Origin: JALZBL01 sp040004775
GTDB lineage: Bacteria > Actinomycetota > Actinomycetes > Mycobacteriales > Jatrophihabitantaceae
Length of the DNA: 15,973 bases
Direction: 5' to 3'
Assembly: GCA_040004775.1 (NCBI GenBank)
Contig: JBDUAD010000068.1
Span: 1 to 15,973, forward strand
Made by a program: the position numbers and the translations under genes. Below the pieces are notes generated by a model. The model had not been told where the DNA came from and searched no databases. It was given only the letters and a program-made list of their open reading frames with translations. Positions 1 to 7,361 of the stretch are shown here, piece after piece. Each line of letters starts with the position of its first letter. Within the stretch, counting starts at the first letter, position 1.

Positions 1-151
1 CGAAGACCATCCGCTGCTCCGCGCCGTACAAGGCAAGGCGGTGGTCGAGCAACTCCGGGCCTTGCTTACCCCAGTAGCCAGTCCAGTTGGCGCTGGCAGC
101 GCCGTAACCGTCGAGGCTGGAAAAGACGTCGAAGGTGTAGATAGCGGTCAT
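1..151 (-). CDS. Dihydrofolate reductase/RibD C-terminal family protein, N-terminal part
   Basis: Reading the minus strand from ATG at 151 gives an uninterrupted 50-residue start, MTAIYTFDVFSSLDGYG followed by NWTGYWGKQGPELLDHRLALYGAEQRMVF, which continues past the window edge. The FDVFSSLDGYG opening and the WGKQGPELLDHR stretch are typical of the actinobacterial proteins annotated as dihydrofolate reductase family (RibD C-terminal fold), usually about 200 residues. A good ribosome binding site (AAGGAG) lies just upstream of the ATG. The family uses a reduced nicotinamide cofactor, but the substrate of these stand-alone members is generally unknown. True folate reduction should not be assumed. 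It is divergent from the gene at 601, with about 450 bases between them. Confidence 0.85.
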   Translation of the reverse strand, partial: MTAIYTFDVFSSLDGYGAASANWTGYWGKQGPELLDHRLALYGAEQRMVF

Positions 152-600
152 GTCGTTCTCCTTGTGTGCGGTTGATCGGTGTGGGTAGAGACTGGGAAAC
201 ACTGCGAGACTCATCGCCGTCGGACTGGCCACGGCGTTGTGCCGGCGATTCCACTTCGTCAATCCCTCTTAAGACTCCCCGCCGACGGCTCCCTCGAGCT
301 TGAACATGTGTGCGCGAATCCGGGCCCGGCGATCCGTCGAAACGCTGAGCCGACTAGGTGGCCATGGCCGCGAGCACGGTCTTGAGTGCGGTGGGAGTTG
401 AGCCGGTCGGCCTATGCAGCCGGTGATCAGTTCCGCACCTGTTTGGGCCTCCTGAGCAGCGGGCGCTGCACGGCATGGTGTTGGCAACGGCGACGATCCG
501 TGCGAGGACGTTCGGTCGATGCGGATACCGCGATCGTGAGGTGGGATCGCGCGTGCGACAGCAGGGGCGGTCGGCCCACAGGGTGTGTCAAGCTCAGCTG
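152..600. other. Gene-free gap between divergent genes
   Basis: No reading frame here resembles a known protein, and codon bias does not settle on one frame. The region must hold the promoters of the divergent genes at 151 (minus) and 601 (plus), but I cannot point to a convincing -35/-10 pair. No RNA gene is visible. Confidence 0.5.
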
Positions 601-1647
601 ATGCCCGTCACCGGAGTGGCCCCTACCGTGGCCGGGACGAGCGGTTGCCCCAAGCGGATGATCTTCGGTCCCTGTGGTGGCGTGCGGGCGGACGGTCGGT
701 GCGAGATGCGCGATCAACCGTGCGTCTTCCCGGAGCTGGTGCCCTGGCCCGGTGACGAATCCACCGGCCGGCACCCGGCGACTGTGACGCAAGCGCAGGA
801 CGGCGGGCCGCAACACCGGGTTCCACTTGTCCTGACCGACCTCAGCGTGCCGCCCTTCGAGGCGGCCGCCCTGGCCGAGGTCACCGCGGTGCTGGCGCCG
901 TCGTGTGACGCAGTCCTGGTCGGCGAGCACCAGAACCGGCCGGACTTCCCGCCAACGCTTCTTGCCGCGCGGATCCTCGACGCCGGAGCGCACCCGTGGA
1001 TCACGCTGACCTGCCGTGATCGCAACCGCATCGTCCTGGAACAGGACCTGCGGGGCCTGCGCGATGTCGGCGTGGACACGGTGCTCTGCGTCACCGGTGA
1101 CGGGCGCGGCTACGACGTGCGCCCGGACGTCACCCAGGTCTTCGACCTCGACGGGACGCGACTGGCCGCGCTCACCGCGATGCTCGGGCTGCGCGCGGCC
1201 GTGCCCGAGACCCCGGCGGCGCCACCGCGTCACGTCCGCCCGGCCCGCCTGGCCCAGAAGCAGCGGGCCGGGGCAAGCGTCGCCGTGCTGAACCACGCCG
1301 GTGGGGCCGCGCAGGTCGCCGCGTTCGTGGCCGCCGCCCGCGCCGCCGGAGCCACCCTGCCGGTGCTCGCGTCGGTCGCGGTCTACACCGACGACGTGTC
1401 CGCCGCCGTCCTGCAGGGACTGCCCGGGCTCGACCTCGACCCGGCGACCGTGGCGCGCGTGCTCGGCGCGGCCGATCCGGTAGCCGCCGGGATTTCGGCC
1501 GCGGTGGCCGAAGCCGAGGCCCTGCTCCGGGTACCGGGCATCGCCGGCGTGAACCTCTCCGGCCGGGCCTCCGGCCGCGGGTACCGGTTTGCGGCCGAGG
1601 TCAAGGCCGAGATCGGCGTGCGCATCCGCGAGGCAGCGTCAGCATGA
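601..1647 (+). CDS. MTHFR-like protein with N-terminal cysteine-rich MTHFR_C-type domain
   Basis: A 348-residue protein in two parts. Residues 16-41 hold the cysteine motif CPKRMIFGPCGGV..DGRCE..DQPC (C16, C25, C34, C41), as in the small domain called MTHFR_C that accompanies some methylenetetrahydrofolate reductases and probably binds metal. From about residue 74 it resembles the MetF TIM barrel, with VGEH at 108-111, CRDRNR at 138-143 and CVTGD at 163-167. The first strand reads TDLSVPPFE, not the FEFFPP of true MetF, so the usual catalytic glutamate seems absent. ATG 601 is chosen because family resemblance starts just after it. An in-frame upstream extension to 475 has no such resemblance, and no strong ribosome binding site decides the matter. 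The stop overlaps the methyltransferase start (ATGA), so the two are probably translated together. A one-carbon/folate role is inferred; the reaction is unknown. Confidence 0.75.
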   Translation: MPVTGVAPTVAGTSGCPKRMIFGPCGGVRADGRCEMRDQPCVFPELVPWPGDESTGRHPATVTQAQDGGPQHRVPLVLTDLSVPPFEAAALAEVTAVLAPSCDAVLVGEHQNRPDFPPTLLAARILDAGAHPWITLTCRDRNRIVLEQDLRGLRDVGVDTVLCVTGDGRGYDVRPDVTQVFDLDGTRLAALTAMLGLRAAVPETPAAPPRHVRPARLAQKQRAGASVAVLNHAGGAAQVAAFVAAARAAGATLPVLASVAVYTDDVSAAVLQGLPGLDLDPATVARVLGAADPVAAGISAAVAEAEALLRVPGIAGVNLSGRASGRGYRFAAEVKAEIGVRIREAASA

Positions 1648-2408
1648 GCGAGGCGACGTCGGCAGAGTTCGACACGGTGGCGGCGTGGACCGCCGACGTG
1701 GCCGTCGACCTCGGACCCGAGTTCTTCGTCCCGGCCGGGTGCCGGGGTAGTGGCAGCCCGGCCGCGCTGCGCTGGCTGGTCGAGCGGCTGGAGCTGGGGC
1801 GGTCCCAACGTCTGCTCGACGCCGGCGCCGGAGTGGGCGGCCCGGCCGCCTTCGCCGCCGAGGAGGCGGGGGTCCGCCCGGTCCTGGTCGAGCCGGAGCA
1901 GGGCGCCTGCCGGGCGGCCCGGCGCCTGTTCGCTTTCCCGGTCGTGCAGGCCGACGCCGCGGCGCTGCCGTTCCCGGCGGACCACTTCGACGTGGCCTGG
2001 TGCCTCGGCGTCCTGTGCACCAGCCAGGATCAACCCGGCCTGGTCCGCGAGCTGCGCCGGGTCCTGCGCGACGGAGCCCGTCTCGGGTTGCTGGTCTTCA
2101 CCGCGTCCGTGCCCGCGGTGACCGGCGCCCCGGACGGCAACGACTTCCCGACTCCGGACGCCCTGCGCCGCCTGCTGCGCGACAGCGACCTGCAGGTCGA
2201 GGCGATGACGCCGGCCGACGCCTCGGGTCCACCGCCGGCGGACTGGAGCCGCCGGGCCGACGCGGTCGAGGCCGAACTGGAACGTCGCCACGCCGATGAC
2301 GACGCCTGGCGCACCGCCCAGCGACAGTCGGCCGCCTTCGGCCGGCTGCTGGCCAGCGGTCAGGTCGCCGGTACCCTGGTCGTCGCCCGCGCCGGCCGGA
2401 CCGGCTAG
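1644..2408 (+). CDS. Class I SAM-dependent methyltransferase
   Basis: A 254-residue protein with the Rossmann methyltransferase signature: motif I LLDAGAGVGG at 57-66, the acidic end of strand 2 in LVEPE at 81-85, QADAAALPFP at 102-111 and the motif IV-like HFDVAWCLGVL. It looks most like the UbiE/Methyltransf_11 group of small-molecule methyltransferases. Its start overlaps the stop of the MTHFR-like gene by four bases, and zwf follows on the same strand after about 145 bases. The pairing suggests that methyl groups move between SAM, a substrate and folate, but nothing identifies the acceptor. No membrane segment or signal peptide is seen. Confidence 0.8.
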   Translation: MSEATSAEFDTVAAWTADVAVDLGPEFFVPAGCRGSGSPAALRWLVERLELGRSQRLLDAGAGVGGPAAFAAEEAGVRPVLVEPEQGACRAARRLFAFPVVQADAAALPFPADHFDVAWCLGVLCTSQDQPGLVRELRRVLRDGARLGLLVFTASVPAVTGAPDGNDFPTPDALRRLLRDSDLQVEAMTPADASGPPPADWSRRADAVEAELERRHADDDAWRTAQRQSAAFGRLLASGQVAGTLVVARAGRTG

Positions 2409-2542
2409 CTCGCCGCACACGTCGTTGGCCGAGCGGCTCGGCGCCGGCCACCTCGGTTCGGTCGGGCCCCTGATGCACGGTTGAATGGAACCGGGATGCA
2501 TTGGTCGCTCAACCCTGCCGGCCTCGCACCCGTCAGGCGAAC

Positions 2543-2547
2543 AGGAG
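2543..2547 (+). promoter_or_regulatory. Ribosome binding site that decides the zwf start
   Basis: AGGAG lies six bases before GTG at 2554. The in-frame ATG at 2485 has no comparable site, and the 23 residues it would add do not resemble glucose-6-phosphate dehydrogenase. Confidence 0.65.
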
Positions 2548-2553
2548 CCGTTC

Positions 2554-4011
2554 GTGGCCGATCGCAGCGACGCCCCGCCCACCGTTTTCGTCCTCTTCGG
2601 CGCCACCGGGGACCTGGCCAAGCGCATGGTCCTGCCGGCGTTCTATGAATTGGCTCAGCATGACCTGCTGCCCGCGCAGTGGCTGCTGGTCGGTAACGGC
2701 CGCGGCGACGTCTCCCACGAGGACTTCAAGAGCCACGTCCACGACGTGTTGAGCGAATTCGGCCCGCAGCCCGACGACGGCCGGTGGGGGGACTTCAGCT
2801 CCCGCCTGCGCTTCGCCGGCGGCGGCTTCGACCAGGACGACCCGGGCAGCCTGCTCGACGTCCTGGCCGAGGCCCGAAATCAGGTTGGCGGCGACGCCCA
2901 GTACATCCACTACCTGGCCATTCCGCCGACCGCCTTCATCGGCGTCACCCAGGGTCTCGGCGCGCACGGGCTGGCCGAGGGCGCACGGGTGGTCTACGAG
3001 AAGCCGTTCGGAACGTCGCCGGAGAACTTCAAGGAGCTCGACGACGCGGTTCACGCAGTCCTACGCGAGGACCAGGTTTTTCGCATCGACCACTTCCTCG
3101 GCAAGGAGGGCACCCAGAACCTGCACGCCCTGCGCTTCGGCAACGGCCTGTTCGACCACGTGTGGAGCCGCGAGCACGTCCGCGCGGTGCAGATCGACGT
3201 CCCCGAGACCCTCGACATCGACGACCGCGCCGAGTTCTACGACAAGACCGGCGCCTTCCTGGACATGATCATTACGCACCTCTTCCAGCTGGCGGCCGAG
3301 GTGGCCATGGAGCCGCCGGTGTCGATGAAGGCGGCCGATCTGCAATCCGCACGGGAGGCCGTGATTGCCGCCTTCCGCCCGTTGGCCACGGACGAGGTCG
3401 TGTTCGGCCAGTTCGACGGCTATACCGACACCGAGGGGGTGGCGCCGGACTCCACCACCGACACCTTCGCCGCCGCCCGCTTGTGGATCGACACCGACCG
3501 TTGGCGCGGCGTGCCCTTCCTGCTGCGCACCGGCAAGCAGCTGGCCGCCGGCGCCCAGCAGGTCAACCTGATCTTCCAGCGCCCGGACGGCGGCCCACTG
3601 CACTCGGCGAGTCCCGAGCTCGGCAATGTCTTGACCATCGACCTGTCCGGCGCCGGCGAGATCAAGCTACGCATGGTGGTCAAGGAGCCGGGTCCGGACT
3701 TCACTTTGACCGCGGCGACCAGCGACCTCGCCCTCGCCGACGTGGCCGATGCCGACCCCCTGCCTCCATACGTAAAGCTGATCAGCGACGTCGTCACCGG
3801 CGACCGCTCCCTGTTCACCCGTCCGGACGGGCTCGGCCACGCCTGGGACGCGATCACCCCGATCCTGCAGGACCGTCCGCCGGTGCAGCCCTATCCGCGC
3901 GGCTCCTGGGGTCCGGCCGCGGCCAACGCCCTGGCCGACCCGGACGGCTGGCTGCTCGGCGCGGACGCGTCGGCCGACGGATCGTCGGATGGCGGCTCGA
4001 CGGGCGGCTGA
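2554..4011 (+). CDS. zwf: Glucose-6-phosphate 1-dehydrogenase
   Basis: Oxidises glucose 6-phosphate to 6-phosphogluconolactone, the first step of the oxidative pentose phosphate pathway and a main source of NADPH in the cytoplasm. From GTG 2554 the protein has 485 residues, close to the family norm. The coenzyme-binding GATGDLAKR is at 16-24, EKPFG at 149-153, and the substrate-binding signature RIDHFLGKE at 177-185, with Phe where many homologues have Tyr. A DKTGAFLDMIITH-type stretch follows. The C-terminus ends in a short Gly/Ser/Asp-rich tail. It ends 10 bases from the convergent DUF664 gene, leaving no room for a separate terminator. It follows the MTHFR-like/methyltransferase pair on the same strand, so NADPH supply to that pair is possible but inferred. 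The usual partners opcA, tal/tkt and gnd are not in the window. Confidence 0.95.
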   Translation: MADRSDAPPTVFVLFGATGDLAKRMVLPAFYELAQHDLLPAQWLLVGNGRGDVSHEDFKSHVHDVLSEFGPQPDDGRWGDFSSRLRFAGGGFDQDDPGSLLDVLAEARNQVGGDAQYIHYLAIPPTAFIGVTQGLGAHGLAEGARVVYEKPFGTSPENFKELDDAVHAVLREDQVFRIDHFLGKEGTQNLHALRFGNGLFDHVWSREHVRAVQIDVPETLDIDDRAEFYDKTGAFLDMIITHLFQLAAEVAMEPPVSMKAADLQSAREAVIAAFRPLATDEVVFGQFDGYTDTEGVAPDSTTDTFAAARLWIDTDRWRGVPFLLRTGKQLAAGAQQVNLIFQRPDGGPLHSASPELGNVLTIDLSGAGEIKLRMVVKEPGPDFTLTAATSDLALADVADADPLPPYVKLISDVVTGDRSLFTRPDGLGHAWDAITPILQDRPPVQPYPRGSWGPAAANALADPDGWLLGADASADGSSDGGSTGG

Positions 4012-4021
4012 ACAGGCGAGG

Positions 4022-4540
4022 TCACCGGCCGGTGGTGCCGTCCAGGCGCTCACGCAGCAGGTCGGCGTGGCCATTGTGCCGCGCGTACTCGGTGAGCATG
4101 TGCAGATAGACGAAGCGCAGCGACAGCAGGTCGCCGCGGTCCTCGAGCTCGAAGTCCAGGTCCACATCGGCGGCGGCATCGTCGGCCGCCCGGCACGCCG
4201 CGGTGAATCGGTCGAAGTCGGCCTCGGCCTGCTCGGCGTCCAGGTCGTCGAAGTCGGCGTCCTTGCCCAGCGTTGCGTCGTACATCGGCTCCAGGTCCTG
4301 GCCGGCCACCCGTTCGCAGAACCAGGTCCGCTCGACCTTGGCCATGTGCCGGACCAGGCCCAGCAGGGAGAGCGTCGAGGGCGGTAGCGCGCGTTCGGCC
4401 AGCTGCTCGCCGGTAAGCCCGGCGCAGATGTTGAGCAGTGTGCGCCGCTGATAGGCCAGCAGCGCCCGCAGGATCGGCCGGTCCGCCCCGGTCGTCGGCT
4501 CGTCGGTGAGGACGGGCGGTTGGGGAGCGATCCACGGCAT
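4022..4540 (-). CDS. DUF664/DinB superfamily protein (first copy)
   Basis: A 172-residue protein from ATG 4540 (MPWIAPQPP). It has the DUF664 pattern: LLAYQRRTLL near 27-36, LSLLGLVRHMAKVERTWF at 57-74, and a C-terminal HMLTEYARHNGHADLLRERLDG at 147-168. H65, H147, H155 and H158 are candidates for the metal-binding histidines of this four-helix fold. Relatives include mycothiol- or bacillithiol-dependent transferases and many proteins of unknown activity, so a thiol-transfer or detoxification role is only an inference. A longer frame to 4729 exists, but the added residues do not look like the family. A second copy of the same family, with a very similar C-terminus, is at 6755-7303. The gene is convergent with zwf. 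Confidence 0.85.
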   Translation of the reverse strand: MPWIAPQPPVLTDEPTTGADRPILRALLAYQRRTLLNICAGLTGEQLAERALPPSTLSLLGLVRHMAKVERTWFCERVAGQDLEPMYDATLGKDADFDDLDAEQAEADFDRFTAACRAADDAAADVDLDFELEDRGDLLSLRFVYLHMLTEYARHNGHADLLRERLDGTTGR

Positions 4541-4609
4541 GGACGCGCATTCTGCCCGACTCCGGGCCTGGACCGGCCCGGCGCTCAGTACGCCTGGCAG
4601 GCTGACCGG

Positions 4610-4947
4610 ATGCCGGGTTCGCGAGCCCTCGTGGTTGGGGCCTCGAGCGATATCGGCCGGGCCGTGGCCGCCATGTTGGCATGGCCAGCAAGCACGGACT
4701 GGCCGGTCTGGCCGGTCTGGCCGGCGCAACGTTCCTCGACGTCCGCGACCGCGGGGTCAAGGTGAGCCTGGTGTCACCGGGACTGGTCGCGGCCGGCGCC
4801 GGCCTGCTCCCCCCGGCCGGTCGCACCTCGCCGGAGCGGCTGCTGACCCCTGCCGACGTGGCCGCCGCCGTCCGCTTCGTCGTCACGTTCTCCGGTACCG
4901 GCTGCCCGACCGAGATCGTCCTCCAGCCGCAGCACACGCCGTCGTGA
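4610..4947 (+). pseudogene. Short-chain dehydrogenase/reductase remnant with internal deletion
   Basis: The plus strand from ATG 4610 reads MPGSRALVVGASSDIGRAVAAMLA, a normal SDR start with its nucleotide-binding turn. At about 4676-4686 it jumps, in another frame, to GMASKHGLAGLAG, which is the active-site helix normally found 130 or so residues later. The rest (ATFLDVRDRGVKVSLVSPG to the stop at 4947) is a normal SDR C-terminal part. The central sheet, the catalytic serine and the tyrosine of YxxxK are gone. The join lies at a GGC-ATGG word, which fits a deletion between short matching sequences. The stop overlaps the GTG start of the next gene by GTGA, so the intact gene was probably coupled to the kinase-like gene. 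Loss of function is near certain; the former substrate is unknown. Confidence 0.85.
4699..4725 (+). repeat. Three tandem copies of a 9-base unit
   Basis: CTGGCCGGT occurs three times in a row (the last copy ends in C) inside the SDR remnant. It encodes Leu-Ala-Gly three times, where one copy would be expected in an SDR helix, so it may be a slippage expansion. Confidence 0.7.
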
Positions 4948-5723
4948 GTGCGCTGCCACCACCGGGCTGCAGTGAGGAGAGGACGGTCCACGACGGTGTC
5001 CTGCCCGGAGGCAACATCGGCGCCCCCCGTCGCGACGGCGAAACCGTGATCCGCGCTGGCGGCCAGGGCAGTAACTTCTCCCGCCGGCTGCTGCGGTTCT
5101 TCGCCGACCGGCAGTGGAACGGCGCGCCCCGCCTGCGCTCGGTGGACGCGCGGGGCGTCGAAACCCTCGACTTCATCGAGGGCGAAGTCCCGTGGCCTCA
5201 CCCCGTGCCGGACTGGGCGGTTACCGACGACGCCCTGCGGGACCTGGCCCGGTTGACCCGCGCGTTCCACGACCTCGCTGCCGGCAGCGACCTGGTCGCC
5301 GGCGCGCAGACGGTGTGCCACAACGACTTGTCACCGTCCAATACGGTCTACGCCGGCTCGACCGACGGCGCACGGCCCATAGCCTTCATCGACTGGGACG
5401 CCGCCGCTCCCGGTCCGCGGTTGGACGACGTCGCCCATCTGGCCTGGCAGTGGCTGGAGCTCGGGCCTGGGATATCTGACGTATCCGAGGCAGCTCGACG
5501 GTTGCGCATCCTCGCCACGGCCTACGGCCCGGAGATCGAGCGGCCGGCGTTGGTCGCGCGGATCCATTGGTGGCAGGAACGGACCTGGCGCGGCATCCAG
5601 GCGCAGGCGGCCGACGATGATCCCGCCCGCCGGCGGCTGGTCGAGCGGGGCGTGGCTCAGGGCATCCGCGCCGCGGCGGCATGGACCGCGGCCCACGCCG
5701 CCGAGCTCACCAAGGACAGCTGA
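4944..5723 (+). CDS. Phosphotransferase family protein (APH/choline kinase fold), first
   Basis: A 259-residue protein from GTG 4944. It opens with VLPGGNIGAPRRDGETVIRAGG (19-40), a form of the N-terminal lobe seen in actinobacterial APH-like proteins. The phosphate-transfer loop HNDLSPSN is at 126-133, with the catalytic Asp at 128 and Asn at 133. The metal-binding IDWD is at 149-152, followed by APGPRLDDVAHLAWQW. These residues suggest an active small-molecule kinase. The substrate is not visible, and antibiotic resistance should not be assumed. The start overlaps the stop of the SDR remnant (GTGA), so loss of that upstream frame may have reduced coupled translation. A GAGGAGAGG word lies just after the start but serves no in-frame start nearby. 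A second, dissimilar APH-fold gene follows. Confidence 0.8.
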   Translation: MSALPPPGCSEERTVHDGVLPGGNIGAPRRDGETVIRAGGQGSNFSRRLLRFFADRQWNGAPRLRSVDARGVETLDFIEGEVPWPHPVPDWAVTDDALRDLARLTRAFHDLAAGSDLVAGAQTVCHNDLSPSNTVYAGSTDGARPIAFIDWDAAAPGPRLDDVAHLAWQWLELGPGISDVSEAARRLRILATAYGPEIERPALVARIHWWQERTWRGIQAQAADDDPARRRLVERGVAQGIRAAAAWTAAHAAELTKDS

Positions 5724-5805
5724 TCCCGAACAGCTGATCACGCCCATGCGGCCGGGCCGGCGAACTCGATTGCCCCGGCCCCCGGATCACCGGCAGGCTG
5801 CGGCG

Positions 5806-6717
5806 GTGCTGGCCGATCCGGACACCGGTCATGTCGTGATCGACGAGCCGCTGGTGCGGAGGCTGGTCGAGGTCCAATTCCCGCAGTGGTCGTCGTTGCC
5901 GGTCCGGGCGGTCGACCACGGTGGCGTGGACAACCGCACCTTCCGGCTCGGCCCGTCGCTGTCGGTGCGGCTGCCCAGTGCGGCCGGCTACACCGAGCAG
6001 GTGGCCAAGGAGCACCGCTGGCTGCCGGTGCTGGCGCCGCAGCTGCCATTGCCCATCCCGACGCCGGTGGCGCGTGGCGTCCCGGGCGAGGGGTATCCGT
6101 GGGACTGGTCGGTATACCGCTGGATCGACGGCGACGTCGCGGCGAGGACGGCGGTGGACGACCTCACCGGCTTTGCGGTTGGTCTGGCCGACTTCCTGAC
6201 CGCTCTCGGTCGCATCGACCCCGCCGGCGGCCCGGCGGCGGGAACCCACAACTTCTTCCGCGGGGCCCCGCTGACCACCTACGACGCCGAGACCCGCACG
6301 GCCATCGAGCGGCTCCGGGCCGACGTCGATCCCGAGCTGGCGACCGAGGCCTGGGAGGCAGCACTGGCCGCGACCTGGACCGAGGCACCGGCGTGGTTCC
6401 ACGGCGACGTCGCGGCCGGCAACCTGCTGGTTCGCGACGCCCGGCTCAGCGCGGTGATCGACTTCGGCTCGTCCGGGGTCGGCGACTCATCGTGCGACAC
6501 GGTGATCGCCTGGACCATGTTCCGCGGACCGAGCCGGGCGGCCTACCGGGCCACGCTGCCGGGTGACGATGCGCTGTGGGCGCGCGGTCGAGGCTGGGCG
6601 CTGTGGAAGGCGCTGATCACCGTGGTCGCGACTCGCGGGACCGACCCGGCCGCGGCGGCCAGCGCGGCGCACGTCGTGGCCGAGGTCCTGGCCGAGCACC
6701 GCGCCATCTCGAGCTGA
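5806..6717 (+). CDS. Aminoglycoside phosphotransferase family protein, second
   Basis: A 303-residue APH-fold protein from GTG 5806. The N-terminal lobe shows VVIDEPLVRRLVEVQFPQW (10-28) and HGGVDNRTFRLG (38-49), a common actinobacterial type. WSVYRWIDGD is at 101-110, the catalytic loop HGDVAAGN at 199-206 and the metal-binding IDFG at 218-221. All residues expected for phosphate transfer are present. The start is uncertain: ATG 5746 in the same frame would add 20 residues rich in Arg and Pro, and neither start has a strong ribosome binding site. The gene lies 82 bases after the first APH-like gene on the same strand. The two are not close copies, because their N-terminal lobes and loop sequences differ. 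The substrate is unknown. Confidence 0.8.
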   Translation: MLADPDTGHVVIDEPLVRRLVEVQFPQWSSLPVRAVDHGGVDNRTFRLGPSLSVRLPSAAGYTEQVAKEHRWLPVLAPQLPLPIPTPVARGVPGEGYPWDWSVYRWIDGDVAARTAVDDLTGFAVGLADFLTALGRIDPAGGPAAGTHNFFRGAPLTTYDAETRTAIERLRADVDPELATEAWEAALAATWTEAPAWFHGDVAAGNLLVRDARLSAVIDFGSSGVGDSSCDTVIAWTMFRGPSRAAYRATLPGDDALWARGRGWALWKALITVVATRGTDPAAAASAAHVVAEVLAEHRAISS

Positions 6718-6730
6718 CAGGACGGGCACG

Positions 6731-6752
6731 CCGCCCCAGCGGCCGTGGGCGG
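6731..6752. terminator. Weak hairpin between convergent genes
   Basis: CCGCCC (6731-6736) and GGGCGG (6747-6752) can pair with a 10-base loop in the 37-base gap between the APH-like gene and the DUF664 gene. There is no T-run, so this is only a possible bidirectional terminator. Confidence 0.25.
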
Positions 6753-6754
6753 GC

Positions 6755-7303
6755 CTACTGACCGACGCGGCCGTCGATGCGCTCGCGCAGGATGTCAGCG
6801 TGGCCGTTGTGCCGCGCGTACTCCTCGACGATGTGCACCAGCACCCAACGGGCGGACAGCCGGCCGTGGTTGGGATGCTCGATGGTCACGTCCAGGTCGG
6901 GCAGCTCGGCGATGCACCGGTCGGTGAACGCCGCCTCCTCCCGCCAGGCCGCCCAGGCCTCTGCCACTACGGCAGGGTCGGCCGTGGCATGGTCGAAGTC
7001 GCCGTCCGGGTCGTCCGGAAGTCGGAACCGCGCCGGCGCGTCCTGCCCGGCCAGCCGATGACGGAACCAGCCGCGTTCGACGTCGGCCATATGCCGCACC
7101 AACCCGAGCAGCGACAAGCCGGACGGATCGAGCGCGCGCCGCGCGAGGGCCTCGGCGTCAAGCCCGGAGCACTTGAGCTCGAGGGTTTGACGGTGCCAGC
7201 GCAGGAACCCGGACAGGGTCGCCCGCTCGTCCCCGCGTTCGGGCGGTTCAGCCCGGGGATCGGCGTCGATGTCGACGAACATTTCAGCGAAGTTTTCAGC
7301 CAT
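6755..7303 (-). CDS. DUF664/DinB superfamily protein (second copy)
   Basis: A 182-residue protein from ATG 7303 (MAENFAEMFVDIDADPRAEPPERGDERATL). It carries the DUF664 pattern LSLLGLVRHMADVERGWF (64-81) and ends with VHIVEEYARHNGHADILRERIDGRVGQ, which holds the candidate metal-binding histidines. It shares the LVRHMA.VER.WF and EYARHNGHAD.LRER.DG blocks with the copy at 4022-4540 but differs in the middle, so it is an older paralogue, not a recent duplication. The first residues resemble many DUF664 proteins that begin by dividing a total dose of DERATL. It is the last gene of the minus-strand run that starts with the ArsR-type repressor, 58 bases after the small membrane protein. A thiol-dependent detoxification role is inferred from family knowledge only. 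Confidence 0.85.
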   Translation of the reverse strand: MAENFAEMFVDIDADPRAEPPERGDERATLSGFLRWHRQTLELKCSGLDAEALARRALDPSGLSLLGLVRHMADVERGWFRHRLAGQDAPARFRLPDDPDGDFDHATADPAVVAEAWAAWREEAAFTDRCIAELPDLDVTIEHPNHGRLSARWVLVHIVEEYARHNGHADILRERIDGRVGQ

Positions 7304-7361
7304 GGCCTCAGCATCCCCACCGCGCGCGGCGCCGGCCAAGCCGATACTGCGCCGACACAGC

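Noticed and set aside
300..480. Minus-strand end of a lost gene (…GSTPTALKTVLAAMAT before a stop near 359)
   Set aside because: Only about 20 plausible residues, with no recognisable family and no supporting codon bias further upstream.
427..1296. Long minus-strand frame opposite the MTHFR-like gene
   Set aside because: Arg/Gly/His-rich translation with no family motif; it is the antisense shadow of a high-GC gene.
2485..2553. N-terminal extension of zwf from ATG 2485
   Set aside because: No ribosome binding site and no family similarity; GTG 2554 has AGGAG at a good distance.
1383..2627. 414-codon minus-strand frame opposite the methyltransferase
   Set aside because: Low-complexity translation that crosses three real plus-strand genes; a GC-bias artefact.
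4944..6717. Antibiotic-resistance kinases
   Set aside because: The APH fold alone does not show antibiotic activity, and no mobile element or resistance context is present.
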